A stretch of 64,000 nt of DNA, taken from assembly GCA_036261615.1 (NCBI GenBank), contig DATAKK010000099.1:5493-69492 (forward strand), read 5' to 3'. The notes under the pieces are model-generated. The model worked only from the letters and a program-made list of their open reading frames with translations. It did not search any database and was not told where the DNA came from. This DNA is from JAJYQH01 sp036261615. GTDB taxonomy: Bacteria > Actinomycetota > Actinomycetes > Propionibacteriales > Propionibacteriaceae. The position numbers and the translations under genes were made by a program. Shown here one piece after another: positions 1-7,989 of the stretch (positions are counted from its first letter, which is position 1; each line of letters opens with the position of its first letter).

Positions 1-276
1 CTCCAACGCGTGCCTGTCGCCCCAGGCGGTGAGCACCATCGCGGCCACCACCCGGAAGTACGGCCAGGGGGAGGTGTCGAGGATCCAGGTGAGGGCCGGC
101 GTCCGCGCCCTGCCGCCCCTGAGGCCGTCCTCGATGACGTCGAGGGCACCGAATCCGGTTCCCCGGTCGGTGACGAACAGGGCCCGCTGCTGCTGCTCGA
201 CGCTCAGCCCCTGCCCCGGCGTCCGGGGGTCGTCGCGCGGGACGGCCGTGAGAGCGTCCCGGATGGCACGCAGCAT
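1..276 (-). CDS. Unknown protein, 5' part only (gene runs off the window)
   Basis: An open frame of 92 codons starts with ATG at 276-274 and continues past base 1, so the C-terminus is missing. The protein begins MLRAIRDALTAVPRDD and later contains a hydrophobic stretch (TWILDTSPWPYFRVVAAMVL). I do not recognise the family. Two things support a real gene: strong G/C third-position bias, and a TACAGT -10 box on the minus strand (288-283) ending 6 nt before the ATG, the same leaderless layout seen at many other genes here. It is divergent from hisI, which has its own -10 box at 341-346. No function can be assigned. Confidence 0.6.
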   Translation of the reverse strand, partial: MLRAIRDALTAVPRDDPRTPGQGLSVEQQQRALFVTDRGTGFGALDVIEDGLRGGRARTPALTWILDTSPWPYFRVVAAMVLTAWGDRHALE

Positions 277-282
277 GTTTCC

Positions 283-288
283 ACTGTA
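283..288 (-). promoter_or_regulatory. -10 box TACAGT of the partial minus-strand gene (leaderless)
   Basis: TACAGT on the minus strand is followed by GGAAAC and then ATG, so transcription should start at or next to the A of the start codon. No convincing -35 hexamer is visible. Inference from spacing only. Confidence 0.5.
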
Positions 289-340
289 AGGAGCCCGGCC
301 GGGGCCGCGGGCGGCGCGAAGCGAATCCGACGGCAGCCCC

Positions 341-346
341 TAAACT
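341..346 (+). promoter_or_regulatory. -10 box TAAACT of hisI-trp (leaderless)
   Basis: TAAACT is followed by 7 nt and the hisI ATG at 354. A start point 7 nt downstream of the box coincides with the start codon, so the hisI-trp transcript is probably leaderless. This leaves no room for a trp leader peptide or attenuator at the 5' end. Confidence 0.55.
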
Positions 347-353
347 CGGGCCC

Positions 354-719
354 ATGCCCCTCGACCCGCTGATCGCCGAGCGCCTCCGGCGCAATCCCGA
401 CGGCCTCGTCCCGGCCATCGCGCAGGACGCCGCCACCGGCGCCGTGCTCATGCTCGCGTGGATGGACGACGAGGCGCTGGCGCGCACGCTCGCCACCGGC
501 CGGGCGACGTACTGGTCGCGCAGCCGCCAGGAGTACTGGGTCAAGGGGGAGACCAGCGGGCACACCCAGACGGTGCGCTCGGTCAGCCTCGACTGCGACG
601 GCGACACGATCCTGCTCCGCGTCGACCAGGTCGGCCCGGCCTGCCACACCGGCACCGCCACCTGCTTCGACGCCGGCCTGCTCACCGGGGACACCGGCAC
701 GGCGGGGACCCCGGCATGA
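354..719 (+). CDS. hisI: Phosphoribosyl-AMP cyclohydrolase HisI
   Basis: Opens the ring of phosphoribosyl-AMP in the third step of histidine synthesis; a cytosolic zinc enzyme. The 121-residue protein has the normal length of the monofunctional cyclohydrolase, with no HisE domain. Typical blocks are YWSRSRQEYWVKGETSGHTQ and the metal cysteines C81 (DCDGD), C97 (GPACHTG) and C104 (TATCF). Its stop overlaps the trpE start by 4 bp (ATGA), so trpE is translationally coupled to a histidine gene, an arrangement common in actinobacteria. The ATG lies 7 nt after a -10 box. Identification is secure. Confidence 0.97.
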   Translation: MPLDPLIAERLRRNPDGLVPAIAQDAATGAVLMLAWMDDEALARTLATGRATYWSRSRQEYWVKGETSGHTQTVRSVSLDCDGDTILLRVDQVGPACHTGTATCFDAGLLTGDTGTAGTPA

Positions 720-2227
720 GCGTCGGGATCGGGCTCGACGAGTTCGCCCGGCGCGCGGACGCCGGCGCGCGGGTGATCCCCGTGTGGACGGTGCTGCGCT
801 GCGACGACCTCACGCCGCTCGGCATCTACCGCTCGCTCTGCGGCGAGCGCGACCTCACCTTCCTGCTCGAGTCGGCCGAGTCGGGCGTCTGGTCGCGGTA
901 CTCGTTCATCGGCGTCGACGCACAGGCCACCCTCACCGAGCGCGACGGCGAGGCCACCTGGCTCGGGCGCCCGATCGACGGGGTGCCGGCGTCCGGCGAC
1001 CCCCTCGTCGCGCTGGGCCGCACGCTCGAGGTGCTGCACACCGGGGCGCACGAGGGACTGCCCCCGCTCACGTCGGGGATGGTCGGCTACCTCGCCTACG
1101 ACATCGTCCGCCGGGTCGAGCCGCTGCCCTCGCCGAACCCCGACGACCTGCACATTCCCGAACTCGTGATGATGCTCGCCTCCGACATGGCGGTCGTCGA
1201 CCACCACACCGGCGAACTGTGGCTGATCGCCAACGCCGTGAACTTCGACGACTCCCCGGCGGGGCTCGAGGACGCCTACCGCGACGCGGTCGGGCGGGTG
1301 CACCGGATGGTCGAGCGGATCGCCCAGCCGCAGGCTCCCGTGCTCACCTCCCGCGTCGACGGCGAGCCGGCCCAGCCCCAGCGGCAGCGCAGCGCGGCGT
1401 CCTACGGGGAGGCCGTCGAGCGGGCCGTCGAGTACATCAGGGCCGGCGACGCGTTCCAGATCGTCGTGAGCCAGCGCTTCGACCTGCCCACCTCGGCGGA
1501 CGCCCTCGACGTCTACCGGGAGCTGCGCAGCATCAACCCGAGCCCCTACCTCTACCTGCTGCGCCTGCCCGGGTTCGCGGTGGTGGGGTCGAGCCCGGAG
1601 GCGCTGGTCACCGTCAAGGACGGTGAGGCCCTCACCCATCCGATCGCCGGGTCGCGCCCGCGGGGCCGCGACGAGCGCGAGGACCACCAGCTGGAGGTCG
1701 AACTGCTCGCCGACGCCAAGGAGCGCGCCGAGCACCTCATGCTCGTCGATCTCGGCCGCAACGACCTCGGCCGGGTCTGCCGCGCGGGGACCGTGTCGGT
1801 CACCGAGTTCATGACGGTGCGGCGGTACAGCCACATCATGCATCTCGAGTCGAGCGTCACCGGCACGCTCGCGCCCGGGCGCACCGCCCTCGACGTCACC
1901 ATGTCGTGCCTGCCGGCGGGGACGCTGTCGGGTGCGCCGAAGGTGCGGGCGATGCAGATCATCGACGAGCTGGAACTCACCCGGCGCGGGCTGTACGGCG
2001 GGGCGGTCGGCTACTTCGACTTCGCCGGCAACTCCGACATGGCGATCGCCATCCGCACCGCACTCATCAAGGACGGCGTCGCCCACGTGCAGGCCGGCGG
2101 CGGTATCGTCGCCGACTCGGTGGCCGCCACCGAGAACACCGAGACCGAGAACAAGGCCGCCGCGGCCCTGCGCGCGGTGCAGCGGGCAGCCCTCCGGCGT
2201 CCGGTGACCGGGCCGGGGGACTCATGA
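716..2227 (+). CDS. trpE: Anthranilate synthase component I TrpE
   Basis: Converts chorismate plus glutamine-derived ammonia to anthranilate, the first committed step of tryptophan synthesis. The 503-residue protein shows the complete chorismate-binding fold: the N-terminal LLESAESGVWSRYSFIG region (the usual feedback-inhibition element), then GDAFQIVVSQRF, SPYLYLL, GSSPEALV, HPIAGSRPRG, VDLGRNDLGRV and GTLSGAPKVRAM. The start ATG at 716 overlaps the hisI stop; the frame stays open further upstream but that part lies antiparallel in reading frame to hisI and has no family similarity. No glutaminase domain is fused and no trpG lies in the window, so the partner must be encoded elsewhere. Followed by a 4-bp overlap with the next gene. 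Confidence 0.97.
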   Translation: MSVGIGLDEFARRADAGARVIPVWTVLRCDDLTPLGIYRSLCGERDLTFLLESAESGVWSRYSFIGVDAQATLTERDGEATWLGRPIDGVPASGDPLVALGRTLEVLHTGAHEGLPPLTSGMVGYLAYDIVRRVEPLPSPNPDDLHIPELVMMLASDMAVVDHHTGELWLIANAVNFDDSPAGLEDAYRDAVGRVHRMVERIAQPQAPVLTSRVDGEPAQPQRQRSAASYGEAVERAVEYIRAGDAFQIVVSQRFDLPTSADALDVYRELRSINPSPYLYLLRLPGFAVVGSSPEALVTVKDGEALTHPIAGSRPRGRDEREDHQLEVELLADAKERAEHLMLVDLGRNDLGRVCRAGTVSVTEFMTVRRYSHIMHLESSVTGTLAPGRTALDVTMSCLPAGTLSGAPKVRAMQIIDELELTRRGLYGGAVGYFDFAGNSDMAIAIRTALIKDGVAHVQAGGGIVADSVAATENTETENKAAAALRAVQRAALRRPVTGPGDS

Positions 2228-2844
2228 CACCAGGCCGCGAGCGGGCCCTCGTCACCGTGGTGGGGCTGGCGACGGCGGGCATCGCCGCCCTCGGCTCCGG
2301 CCAGGTGTGGTACCACACGGCCGGCCACGGGTTCACCGGCAGTGAGATCACCGACGGCGCCGAGGAGGCGCTGGCCCTCGCCGGGCTCGCCGGGGTCGCG
2401 GTCACGCTGCTGCTCGGCGTGTGGGGACGCCGCGTCGTCGGGCTGCTCGTGGCGCTGCTCGGGCTCGGCGCGCTGCTCGTCGCGGCGCTGCGCAGGGTGC
2501 CGACCTCCGCGCAGCTCGACCAGGTGCTCGGCGTCCACGAGACGACCGGCAGCGCGACCGGCTGGCCGTGGGTCTGCGTGGTCGCCGGCGGCGTCCTCGC
2601 GGCGGTCGGCGCCCTGTTCCTGGCCCGCGCCCACCGCTGGCGCAGCCCGAGCGACCGCTTCGCCCGCGGCGCGACCCGCCGCGAGCGGGTCGTCGGTTCC
2701 AGTCTCGACGCCTGGAAGGCGCTCGACGCCGGTGCCGATCCCACGGCTTTTGACGGTAACCTCACCCCTGAGGCGCCCACCGGACGCCGCGACCAGGCCG
2801 GCCCGGCGTCCGGCCACCCGACCCCCGACGAGGAGCAGCCATGA
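2224..2844 (+). CDS. Trp operon-associated membrane protein (TrpM-like family)
   Basis: A 206-residue protein with four predicted membrane helices at about residues 8-26, 44-62, 66-84 and 108-130, then a charged, probably cytosolic tail. Length, helix layout and position between trpE and trpC match the Trp biosynthesis-associated membrane protein family of actinobacteria, whose biochemical role is not established to my knowledge. It overlaps trpE and the following gene by 4 bp each, so it is expressed with them. The family call rests on context plus topology, not on catalytic residues. Confidence 0.8.
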   Translation: MTPGRERALVTVVGLATAGIAALGSGQVWYHTAGHGFTGSEITDGAEEALALAGLAGVAVTLLLGVWGRRVVGLLVALLGLGALLVAALRRVPTSAQLDQVLGVHETTGSATGWPWVCVVAGGVLAAVGALFLARAHRWRSPSDRFARGATRRERVVGSSLDAWKALDAGADPTAFDGNLTPEAPTGRRDQAGPASGHPTPDEEQP

Positions 2845-3065
2845 GCGCGGAACGGTCCGACGAGAAGTACCACGACGGCACCAGCCCCGCGGCGTGGACC
2901 ACCTCGATCGGCGGCATGGTCGGCGGCCTCATCATCGCCATCGGGGCGATCACCGGACCGAACTGGCCGACGATCTTCGCCGGCATCGGGCTGTTCATCG
3001 TCGCCGCGATCGTGTCGCTCGTTCTCGTGCGTCGCGGCCTCGGCAACGGTCCGGTGTCTGAGTGA
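2841..3065 (+). CDS. HGxxPAAW-type small membrane protein
   Basis: A 74-residue protein beginning MSAERSDEKYHDGTSPAAW. The HDGTSPAAW block is a variant of the HGxxPAAW motif that names a family of small actinobacterial proteins typically found inside trp operons. Two hydrophobic segments follow (about residues 22-40 and 44-63) and it ends in a short basic tail. Function unknown; location suggests a link to tryptophan synthesis or to the neighbouring membrane protein. It overlaps both neighbours (ATGA upstream, GTGA downstream). Confidence 0.85.
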   Translation: MSAERSDEKYHDGTSPAAWTTSIGGMVGGLIIAIGAITGPNWPTIFAGIGLFIVAAIVSLVLVRRGLGNGPVSE

Positions 3066-3856
3066 GCGTCCTCGACGACATCATCGCCTCGGTCCGCCTC
3101 GACCTCGCCGAGCGGCAGCAGGCGGTGCGCCTCAGTGAGCTCCGCGCCCGAATCGACGCGATCCCCCCGGCCCGGCCGGTGCTCGACGTGTTCCGCGGTC
3201 CCGACCTCTCGGTGATCGCCGAGGTGAAGCGGGCCAGCCCGAGCCGGGGCAAACTCGCCGCCATCGAGCGTCCCGCCGACCTCGCCGCCGACTACGAGGC
3301 CGGGGGAGCCGCGGCGATCAGCGTCCTCACCGAGCGGCACCGCTTCCACGGCTCGCTCGACGACCTCGACGCCGTCCGGGAGCGGGTCGACCTGCCGATC
3401 CTGCGCAAGGACTTCATGGTCACCGAGTACCAGCTCGTCGAGACCCGCGCGCACGGCGCCGACCTGTGCCTGCTCATCGTGGCCGCCCTCAACGACACGA
3501 TGCTGCACACCCTCTACCGCACCGCCCTCGAGCTCGGGCTGACCCCGCTCGTCGAGGTGCACACCCCGGAGGAGGCGCGCCGCGCGGTCGACCTCGGCGC
3601 GCAGCTCATCGGCGTCAACAACCGCAACCTGCAGACCCTGGAGGTGTCGATCGCGCAGTTCGGCGAGATCGCGCCGGCCATCCCCGACGACGCGGTGAAG
3701 GTCGCCGAGTCGGGACTCAACGGGCCCGAGGACGTCGCCCTCGTGCGCGGGCAGGGGGCCGACGTCGTCCTGGTCGGCGAGGCGCTGGTGCGTCACGGCG
3801 ACCCGCGCGCCGCGGTCGAGGCCCTCCGCACCGCCCAGCCGTCCGACCACACCTGA
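3062..3856 (+). CDS. trpC: Indole-3-glycerol phosphate synthase TrpC
   Basis: Closes the indole ring, turning CdRP into indole-3-glycerol phosphate. The 264-residue TIM barrel carries EVKRASPSRGKL (substrate lysine and phosphate loop), LRKDFMVTEYQ, GVNNRNLQTLEV and VAESGLNG. It starts with GTG overlapping the previous stop. It is monofunctional: no TrpF domain is fused, so phosphoribosylanthranilate isomerase must come from elsewhere, possibly the PriA-type HisA at 28259. The 62-nt gap to trpB is the only sizeable gap in the operon. Confidence 0.97.
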   Translation: MSVLDDIIASVRLDLAERQQAVRLSELRARIDAIPPARPVLDVFRGPDLSVIAEVKRASPSRGKLAAIERPADLAADYEAGGAAAISVLTERHRFHGSLDDLDAVRERVDLPILRKDFMVTEYQLVETRAHGADLCLLIVAALNDTMLHTLYRTALELGLTPLVEVHTPEEARRAVDLGAQLIGVNNRNLQTLEVSIAQFGEIAPAIPDDAVKVAESGLNGPEDVALVRGQGADVVLVGEALVRHGDPRAAVEALRTAQPSDHT

Positions 3857-3880
3857 CCACCCGGGGGGCCGCCCGTCGGT

Positions 3881-3903
3881 CCCCGCACCGGTGCCCCGCA
3901 CCG
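3881..3903 (+). repeat. 10-bp direct repeat and small hairpin before trpB
   Basis: CCCCGCACCG occurs at 3881-3890 and again at 3894-3903. The junction also forms a hairpin, CGGTGC-CCC-GCACCG (3889-3903), ending 5 nt upstream of the trpB ribosome binding site. It lies in the only non-overlapping junction of the trp operon. A role in modulating trpBA expression is possible but unproven. Confidence 0.5.
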
Positions 3904-3918
3904 TCCCTGGAGGAGCCC

Positions 3919-5190
3919 ATGTCGTCCGATACCCCCCGTGACCTGCCGGCCGCGGCGTCCCTGCCCGACGTCCACGGCCACTTCGACGCCTTCGGCGGCA
4001 AGTTCGTGCCCGAGGCGCTGGCCGCCGCGCTCGAGGAGCTGGAGGACGCCTTCACCTCGGCGTCCGCCGACCCGGCGTTCCAGGAGGAGCTCGCCGCGCT
4101 GCGCCGCGACTACGCCGGGCGTCCCACCCCGATCACCGAGGCCCGGCGCTTCGCCGAGTTCTGCGGCAACGCCCGCATCCTGCTCAAGCGCGAGGACCTC
4201 AACCACACGGGCAGCCACAAGATCAACAACGTCCTCGGCCAGGCGCTGCTCACCCGCCGGATGGGCAAGAAGCGGGTGATCGCCGAGACCGGCGCCGGGC
4301 AGCACGGCGTGGCGACGGCCACGGCGGCGGCCCTGTTCGGCCTCGAGTGCCGGGTCTACATGGGCAAGGTCGACACCGAACGCCAGGCCCTCAACGTCGC
4401 CCGGATGCAGTTGCTCGGCGCCGAGGTCGTCTCGGTGGCCGCCGGCTCGCAGACCCTCAAGGACGCGATGAACGAGGCGATGCGCGACTGGGTCACCAAC
4501 GTCGACACCACCCACTACCTCATCGGCACGGTCGGCGGACCGCACCCGTTCCCGATGATGGTGCGCGAGTTCCAGCGGATCATCTCCACCGAGGCCCGCG
4601 CCCAGATGCTCGACCGCTTCGGGCGGCTGCCGGACGCCGTCACGGCGTGCGTGGGCGGCGGGTCCAACGCGATGGGCATCTTCGCCGACTTCATCCCGGA
4701 CGCGTCGGTGCGGCTGTACGGCTTCGAGGCCGGGGGAGAGGGCGTCGAGACCGGCCGGCACGCGGCCACCATCTCGGCCGGTGACATCGGCGTCCTGCAC
4801 GGCATGCGCACGTACGTGCTGCAGGACGAGGACGGGCAGACCAAGGAGTCGCACTCCATCTCCGCCGGCCTCGACTACCCCGGCGTCGGACCCGAGCACG
4901 CGTGGCTCGCGGCGACCGGCCGCGCCACCTACGAGCCGGTCACCGACACCGAGGCGATGGAGGCGTTCCGGCTGCTCAGCCAGACCGAGGGGATCATGCC
5001 GGCGATCGAGTCGGCGCACGCCGTCGCCGGTGCGCAGCGCCTGGCCCTGCGCTGGGCCGAGGAGCGCCCCGACGAGCAGCCCCTCATCCTCATCAACATC
5101 TCCGGCCGGGGTGACAAGGACGTCGACACGGCGATCCGCTGGTTCGGGCTCGACGGGTCGGCGAACGCCACCACGGGGGAGCTGCAATGA
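3919..5190 (+). CDS. trpB: Tryptophan synthase beta chain TrpB
   Basis: Condenses indole with serine using PLP; works as an alpha2-beta2 complex with TrpA. The 423-residue protein has the PLP lysine in NHTGSHKINN, the phosphate-binding GGGSNAMG and the C-terminal SAGLDYPGVGPEH region, the canonical TrpB1 type. The start at ATG 3919 is preceded by a good GGAGGA site (3910-3915 region) and gives the usual N-terminus ending in GHFDAFGGKFVPE; the frame is open upstream, but that extension lies over trpC in another frame. It overlaps trpA by 4 bp. Confidence 0.97.
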   Translation: MSSDTPRDLPAAASLPDVHGHFDAFGGKFVPEALAAALEELEDAFTSASADPAFQEELAALRRDYAGRPTPITEARRFAEFCGNARILLKREDLNHTGSHKINNVLGQALLTRRMGKKRVIAETGAGQHGVATATAAALFGLECRVYMGKVDTERQALNVARMQLLGAEVVSVAAGSQTLKDAMNEAMRDWVTNVDTTHYLIGTVGGPHPFPMMVREFQRIISTEARAQMLDRFGRLPDAVTACVGGGSNAMGIFADFIPDASVRLYGFEAGGEGVETGRHAATISAGDIGVLHGMRTYVLQDEDGQTKESHSISAGLDYPGVGPEHAWLAATGRATYEPVTDTEAMEAFRLLSQTEGIMPAIESAHAVAGAQRLALRWAEERPDEQPLILINISGRGDKDVDTAIRWFGLDGSANATTGELQ

Positions 5191-6050
5191 GCGCCCCGGG
5201 GGTGACCGCGCGCCCGTTCGAGGGTTCCACCCGGCTGGGGCACAGCGGCATCGTGCTCGCCGACGCCCGGGCCGAGGGCCGGGCCGCGCTCGTCGGGTAC
5301 CTCCCGGTCGGCTACCCCGACGTCGACCACTCGATCGAGGCGATGCGCGCCCTCACCGAGGGCAGCGACGGGCAGGGCGTCGACCTCGTCGAGATCGGCA
5401 TGCCGTACTCCGACCCGGTGATGGACGGCCTGGCGATCCAGCACGCCACCACCCACGCCCTGCAGCGCGGTGTCCGCACCCGCGACGTGCTCCGGGCCGT
5501 CGAGGCCGTGGCCGCCACCGGCACCCAGGCGCTGGTGATGATCTACTGGAACCTCGTCGAGCACTACGGCGTCGACGCGTTCGCGCGCGATCTCGCCGCG
5601 GCCGGGGGAAGCGGGCTGATCACCCCCGACCTCACTCCCGACGAGGCCGGCCCCTGGGTGTCGGCGTCCGACTCCCACGGCCTCGACCGGGTCTTCCTCG
5701 TCGCGCCGTCCTCCACCGAGGAGCGCGTGCTGAGCACCACCCGGGCCTGCCGGGGCTGGGTCTACGCGACCTCGGTCATGGGCGTCACCGGCGCCCGCAC
5801 CCAGACCTCGTCCGCGGCGCCGCTGCTCGTCCAGCGGGTCCGGGACGCCGCCCCCGACGACCTGCCCGTGGGGGTCGGCCTGGGCGTGTCGAACGGTCCC
5901 CAGGCCGCCGAGGTCGGCGCCTTCGCGGACGCCGTCATCGTCGGGTCCGCACTGGTCAAGTGCCTCATCGACGCCGAGGGCACCGGCGACCTCGCGCCGC
6001 TGCGGCACGTGGTCGGCGATCTCGCCGCCGGTGTGCGCGGCCTGAGCTGA
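5187..6050 (+). CDS. trpA: Tryptophan synthase alpha chain TrpA
   Basis: Cleaves indole-3-glycerol phosphate to indole, channelled to TrpB. The 287-residue TIM barrel shows YLPVGYPD, the catalytic glutamate block LVEIGMPYSDPVMDG, YATSVMGVTGAR and GVGLGVSNGPQ for phosphate binding. Its ATG overlaps the trpB stop, as expected for subunits of one complex. A membrane protein gene follows 11 nt later, so the transcript probably continues. Confidence 0.97.
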   Translation: MSAPGVTARPFEGSTRLGHSGIVLADARAEGRAALVGYLPVGYPDVDHSIEAMRALTEGSDGQGVDLVEIGMPYSDPVMDGLAIQHATTHALQRGVRTRDVLRAVEAVAATGTQALVMIYWNLVEHYGVDAFARDLAAAGGSGLITPDLTPDEAGPWVSASDSHGLDRVFLVAPSSTEERVLSTTRACRGWVYATSVMGVTGARTQTSSAAPLLVQRVRDAAPDDLPVGVGLGVSNGPQAAEVGAFADAVIVGSALVKCLIDAEGTGDLAPLRHVVGDLAAGVRGLS

Positions 6051-6061
6051 GGCGCGGGGCG

Positions 6062-6721
6062 ATGATGGCGGACGGCCCGGAGCGGCGCCGGCGGCTGGTG
6101 GTTGCGCCGCCGGTGGCGGCGCTCAGCGCGCTGGTCGCGGTCGTGCTCGCCGTGGTGGGCGGGTGGCTGCTCGCCACGGCCGGCGGCCCCGCCGTCGTGT
6201 CCATCGGCGTGGCCCTGTGGTGGCTGGCGCTCAACGTGCTCGTCGTCGGACTGGTGTCGGCGAGCGCGTGGCACCGCAGCCGCCCGGTCGTCGGCGGCGA
6301 GAAGGTTCCCTCCACCGTGGTGGCGCGCGCCCATCCGCTGCGGGGCAGGCTGCACGCGGTGTCGCTCGAGTCGCCCGACGGCACCGCGGCCAGGGTGTTG
6401 CACGGGTTCGTCAGCCTGCGCGCCGCCGACGCCGAGCGGCTCGCCGCGCGTCTCACCGAGCTGCTCGGAGCGGTCCCGGCGCCCGATCCGGGCCTGGTTC
6501 CCGTGCTCGTCGAGGTGGGGCCGCTGCCCGGTGCCGAGCCGGCGGACGCCGACACCGTGAGCCTGCGTCGTGCGCTGCCCCTGGTGGCCGCCGATCCCGT
6601 GCCGGACGACCCCGCCCCCGAGGACACCGGCACCCCGGCGACGACCCCCCGCCATCGCGGCGACGACGACCCGGTGGGCGACCCGGGCCCCGTGCTGCCC
6701 CGCCGCGCCCGCCGCGACTGA
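6062..6721 (+). CDS. Unknown membrane-anchored protein
   Basis: A 219-residue protein with two hydrophobic helices near the N-terminus (about residues 16-38 and 43-65) after a basic MMADGPERRRRLVV start, then a cytosolic-looking region of about 100 residues (containing VVARAHPLRGRLHAVSLESP) and an acidic, proline-rich tail. I do not recognise the family. It begins 11 nt after trpA, so it probably lies on the trp transcript; the next gene, lgt, has its own promoter. Third-position bias is the same as in its neighbours, so it is a real gene. Confidence 0.8.
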   Translation: MMADGPERRRRLVVAPPVAALSALVAVVLAVVGGWLLATAGGPAVVSIGVALWWLALNVLVVGLVSASAWHRSRPVVGGEKVPSTVVARAHPLRGRLHAVSLESPDGTAARVLHGFVSLRAADAERLAARLTELLGAVPAPDPGLVPVLVEVGPLPGAEPADADTVSLRRALPLVAADPVPDDPAPEDTGTPATTPRHRGDDDPVGDPGPVLPRRARRD

Positions 6722-6750
6722 GGCTGTCCGCGGTCCACATGTTCGGCGGC

Positions 6751-6756
6751 TAGAGT
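6751..6756 (+). promoter_or_regulatory. -10 box TAGAGT of lgt (leaderless)
   Basis: TAGAGT lies in the 44-nt gap before lgt, and the GTG start follows after 9 nt. No Shine-Dalgarno sequence is evident before this GTG, consistent with a leaderless transcript. Confidence 0.55.
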
Positions 6757-6765
6757 GCAGGACTT

Positions 6766-7713
6766 GTGACGTCCTTCGCGACCCCGCTGTCGATTCCCAG
6801 CCCGCCCTGGTCGCAGTTCCACATCGGTCCGCTGACCATCCACTTCTACGCGCTGTGCATCCTCACCGGCATCATCGTCGCGTGGATCATGACGCGGCGC
6901 CGGTACGTGGCCCGCGGCGGTGACGGCGAGCAGTTCGAGAACATCGCGGCGGTGAGCGTGGTCCTCGGCATCATCGGGGCCCGGCTCTACCACATCACGA
7001 GCGACTACGAGCTCTACTTCGTGCCGGGCAAGGACCCCTGGCGCGCGCTGTACATCTGGGACGGCGGCCTCGGCATCTGGGGAGCGGTGGCCCTCGGCGG
7101 CCTCGGTGTCTGGCTGATGGCCCGCCACTACGGCATCCCGTTCGGCGACATCGCCGACAGTTTCGCCCCCGGGCTGCTCGTCGCGCAGGCGATCGGACGG
7201 CTGGGCAACTGGTTCAACCAGGAGCTGTTCGGCGGGCCGACCAACCTCCCGTGGGGGCTGGAGATCGCCCCCCAGTACCGCCCGCTGGGCTACCAGCAGT
7301 ACTCCACCTTCCACCCGACGTTCCTCTACGAACTGATCTGGGACCTGTTCTCGGCGTTCGTCCTGCTGCGCCTGGAGCGCCGGTTCCGGCTCGCCCGCGG
7401 TCGTACCTTCGCCGCTTACGTCGCCCTGTACACGTTCGGCCGCTTCTTCGTCGAGATGATGCGCATCGACCACGCGAACAAGCCGTTCGGATTCCGCCTC
7501 AACGACTACACCTCGGTGATCGTCTTCGTCGGCGCCATCGTCGCGTGGGTCATCCTCGCCCGGGTGCGTCCCGGTGTGCTCGACCGGCCCCTCGCCTCGA
7601 GCCGCGGGTCCGGCGAGCCTGGGGACGCCGAAACACTCGCCCCTGCCGAGCCGGCCGACGGCAGCCCCGAGAACGCCCCCGAGGAAGCCCGCGACGGGGT
7701 GTCCGACAGCTGA
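6766..7713 (+). CDS. lgt: Prolipoprotein diacylglyceryl transferase Lgt
   Basis: Transfers diacylglycerol from phosphatidylglycerol to the lipobox cysteine of prelipoproteins; an integral membrane enzyme. The 315-residue protein has about seven membrane helices, the family signature GRLGNWFNQELFGGPT, the conserved YELIWDL block and the catalytic-region RPLGYQQ. A charged, poorly conserved tail of about 45 residues follows the last helix. The GTG start lies 9 nt after a -10 box. The lipoprotein at 15083 would be one of its substrates. Confidence 0.95.
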   Translation: MTSFATPLSIPSPPWSQFHIGPLTIHFYALCILTGIIVAWIMTRRRYVARGGDGEQFENIAAVSVVLGIIGARLYHITSDYELYFVPGKDPWRALYIWDGGLGIWGAVALGGLGVWLMARHYGIPFGDIADSFAPGLLVAQAIGRLGNWFNQELFGGPTNLPWGLEIAPQYRPLGYQQYSTFHPTFLYELIWDLFSAFVLLRLERRFRLARGRTFAAYVALYTFGRFFVEMMRIDHANKPFGFRLNDYTSVIVFVGAIVAWVILARVRPGVLDRPLASSRGSGEPGDAETLAPAEPADGSPENAPEEARDGVSDS

Positions 7714-7796
7714 AAACGGCCGCCGGCCGCACAGCCCAGCGATTACGGTAGGTCGGCACCCGGACGCTCACCCGGCCCCGATACCCGAGCCGGCCG

Positions 7797-7989
7797 TATC
7801 CTTGTGCTCCCTCGCCGAGCAGCCCCACGCCCCGTGGGTGTCCTCGGGACCGGACGGGCGCGCCACCACCCTGGCAACCCCACCCGGGCCGCGTCCCCGC
7901 GGCGAGGGGCCCGGCATCACCGCCCTGGAGAGCGCCGGGCCATGCTCCACCAGACCTGCCCCGCGGCAGGCCGACAGATGGGAGAACCG
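7797..7989 (+). promoter_or_regulatory. gltB promoter (TATCCT) and structured GC-rich leader
   Basis: A TATCCT -10 box at 7797-7802 predicts a start near 7809 and a leader of about 180 nt. The leader can form CCCAC/GTGGG (7824-7828 with 7834-7838) and GCCGCG-TCCC-CGCGGC (7888-7903), with an alternative outer pairing CCGGGCC/GGCCCGG (7884-7890 with 7908-7914). A GGGAG site at 7980-7984 precedes the ATG. I cannot match the leader to a known riboswitch class. Confidence 0.45.

Noticed and set aside
6731..6746. LexA box before lgt (ACATGTTCG).
   Set aside because: Only the GTTCG half is present; the other half is GGTCC and not CGAAC.
7714..7796. GlnR-type operator (GATTACGGTAGGTCGG) before gltB.
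   Set aside because: Only one partial half-site; the spacing and second half do not fit the GlnR consensus well enough.
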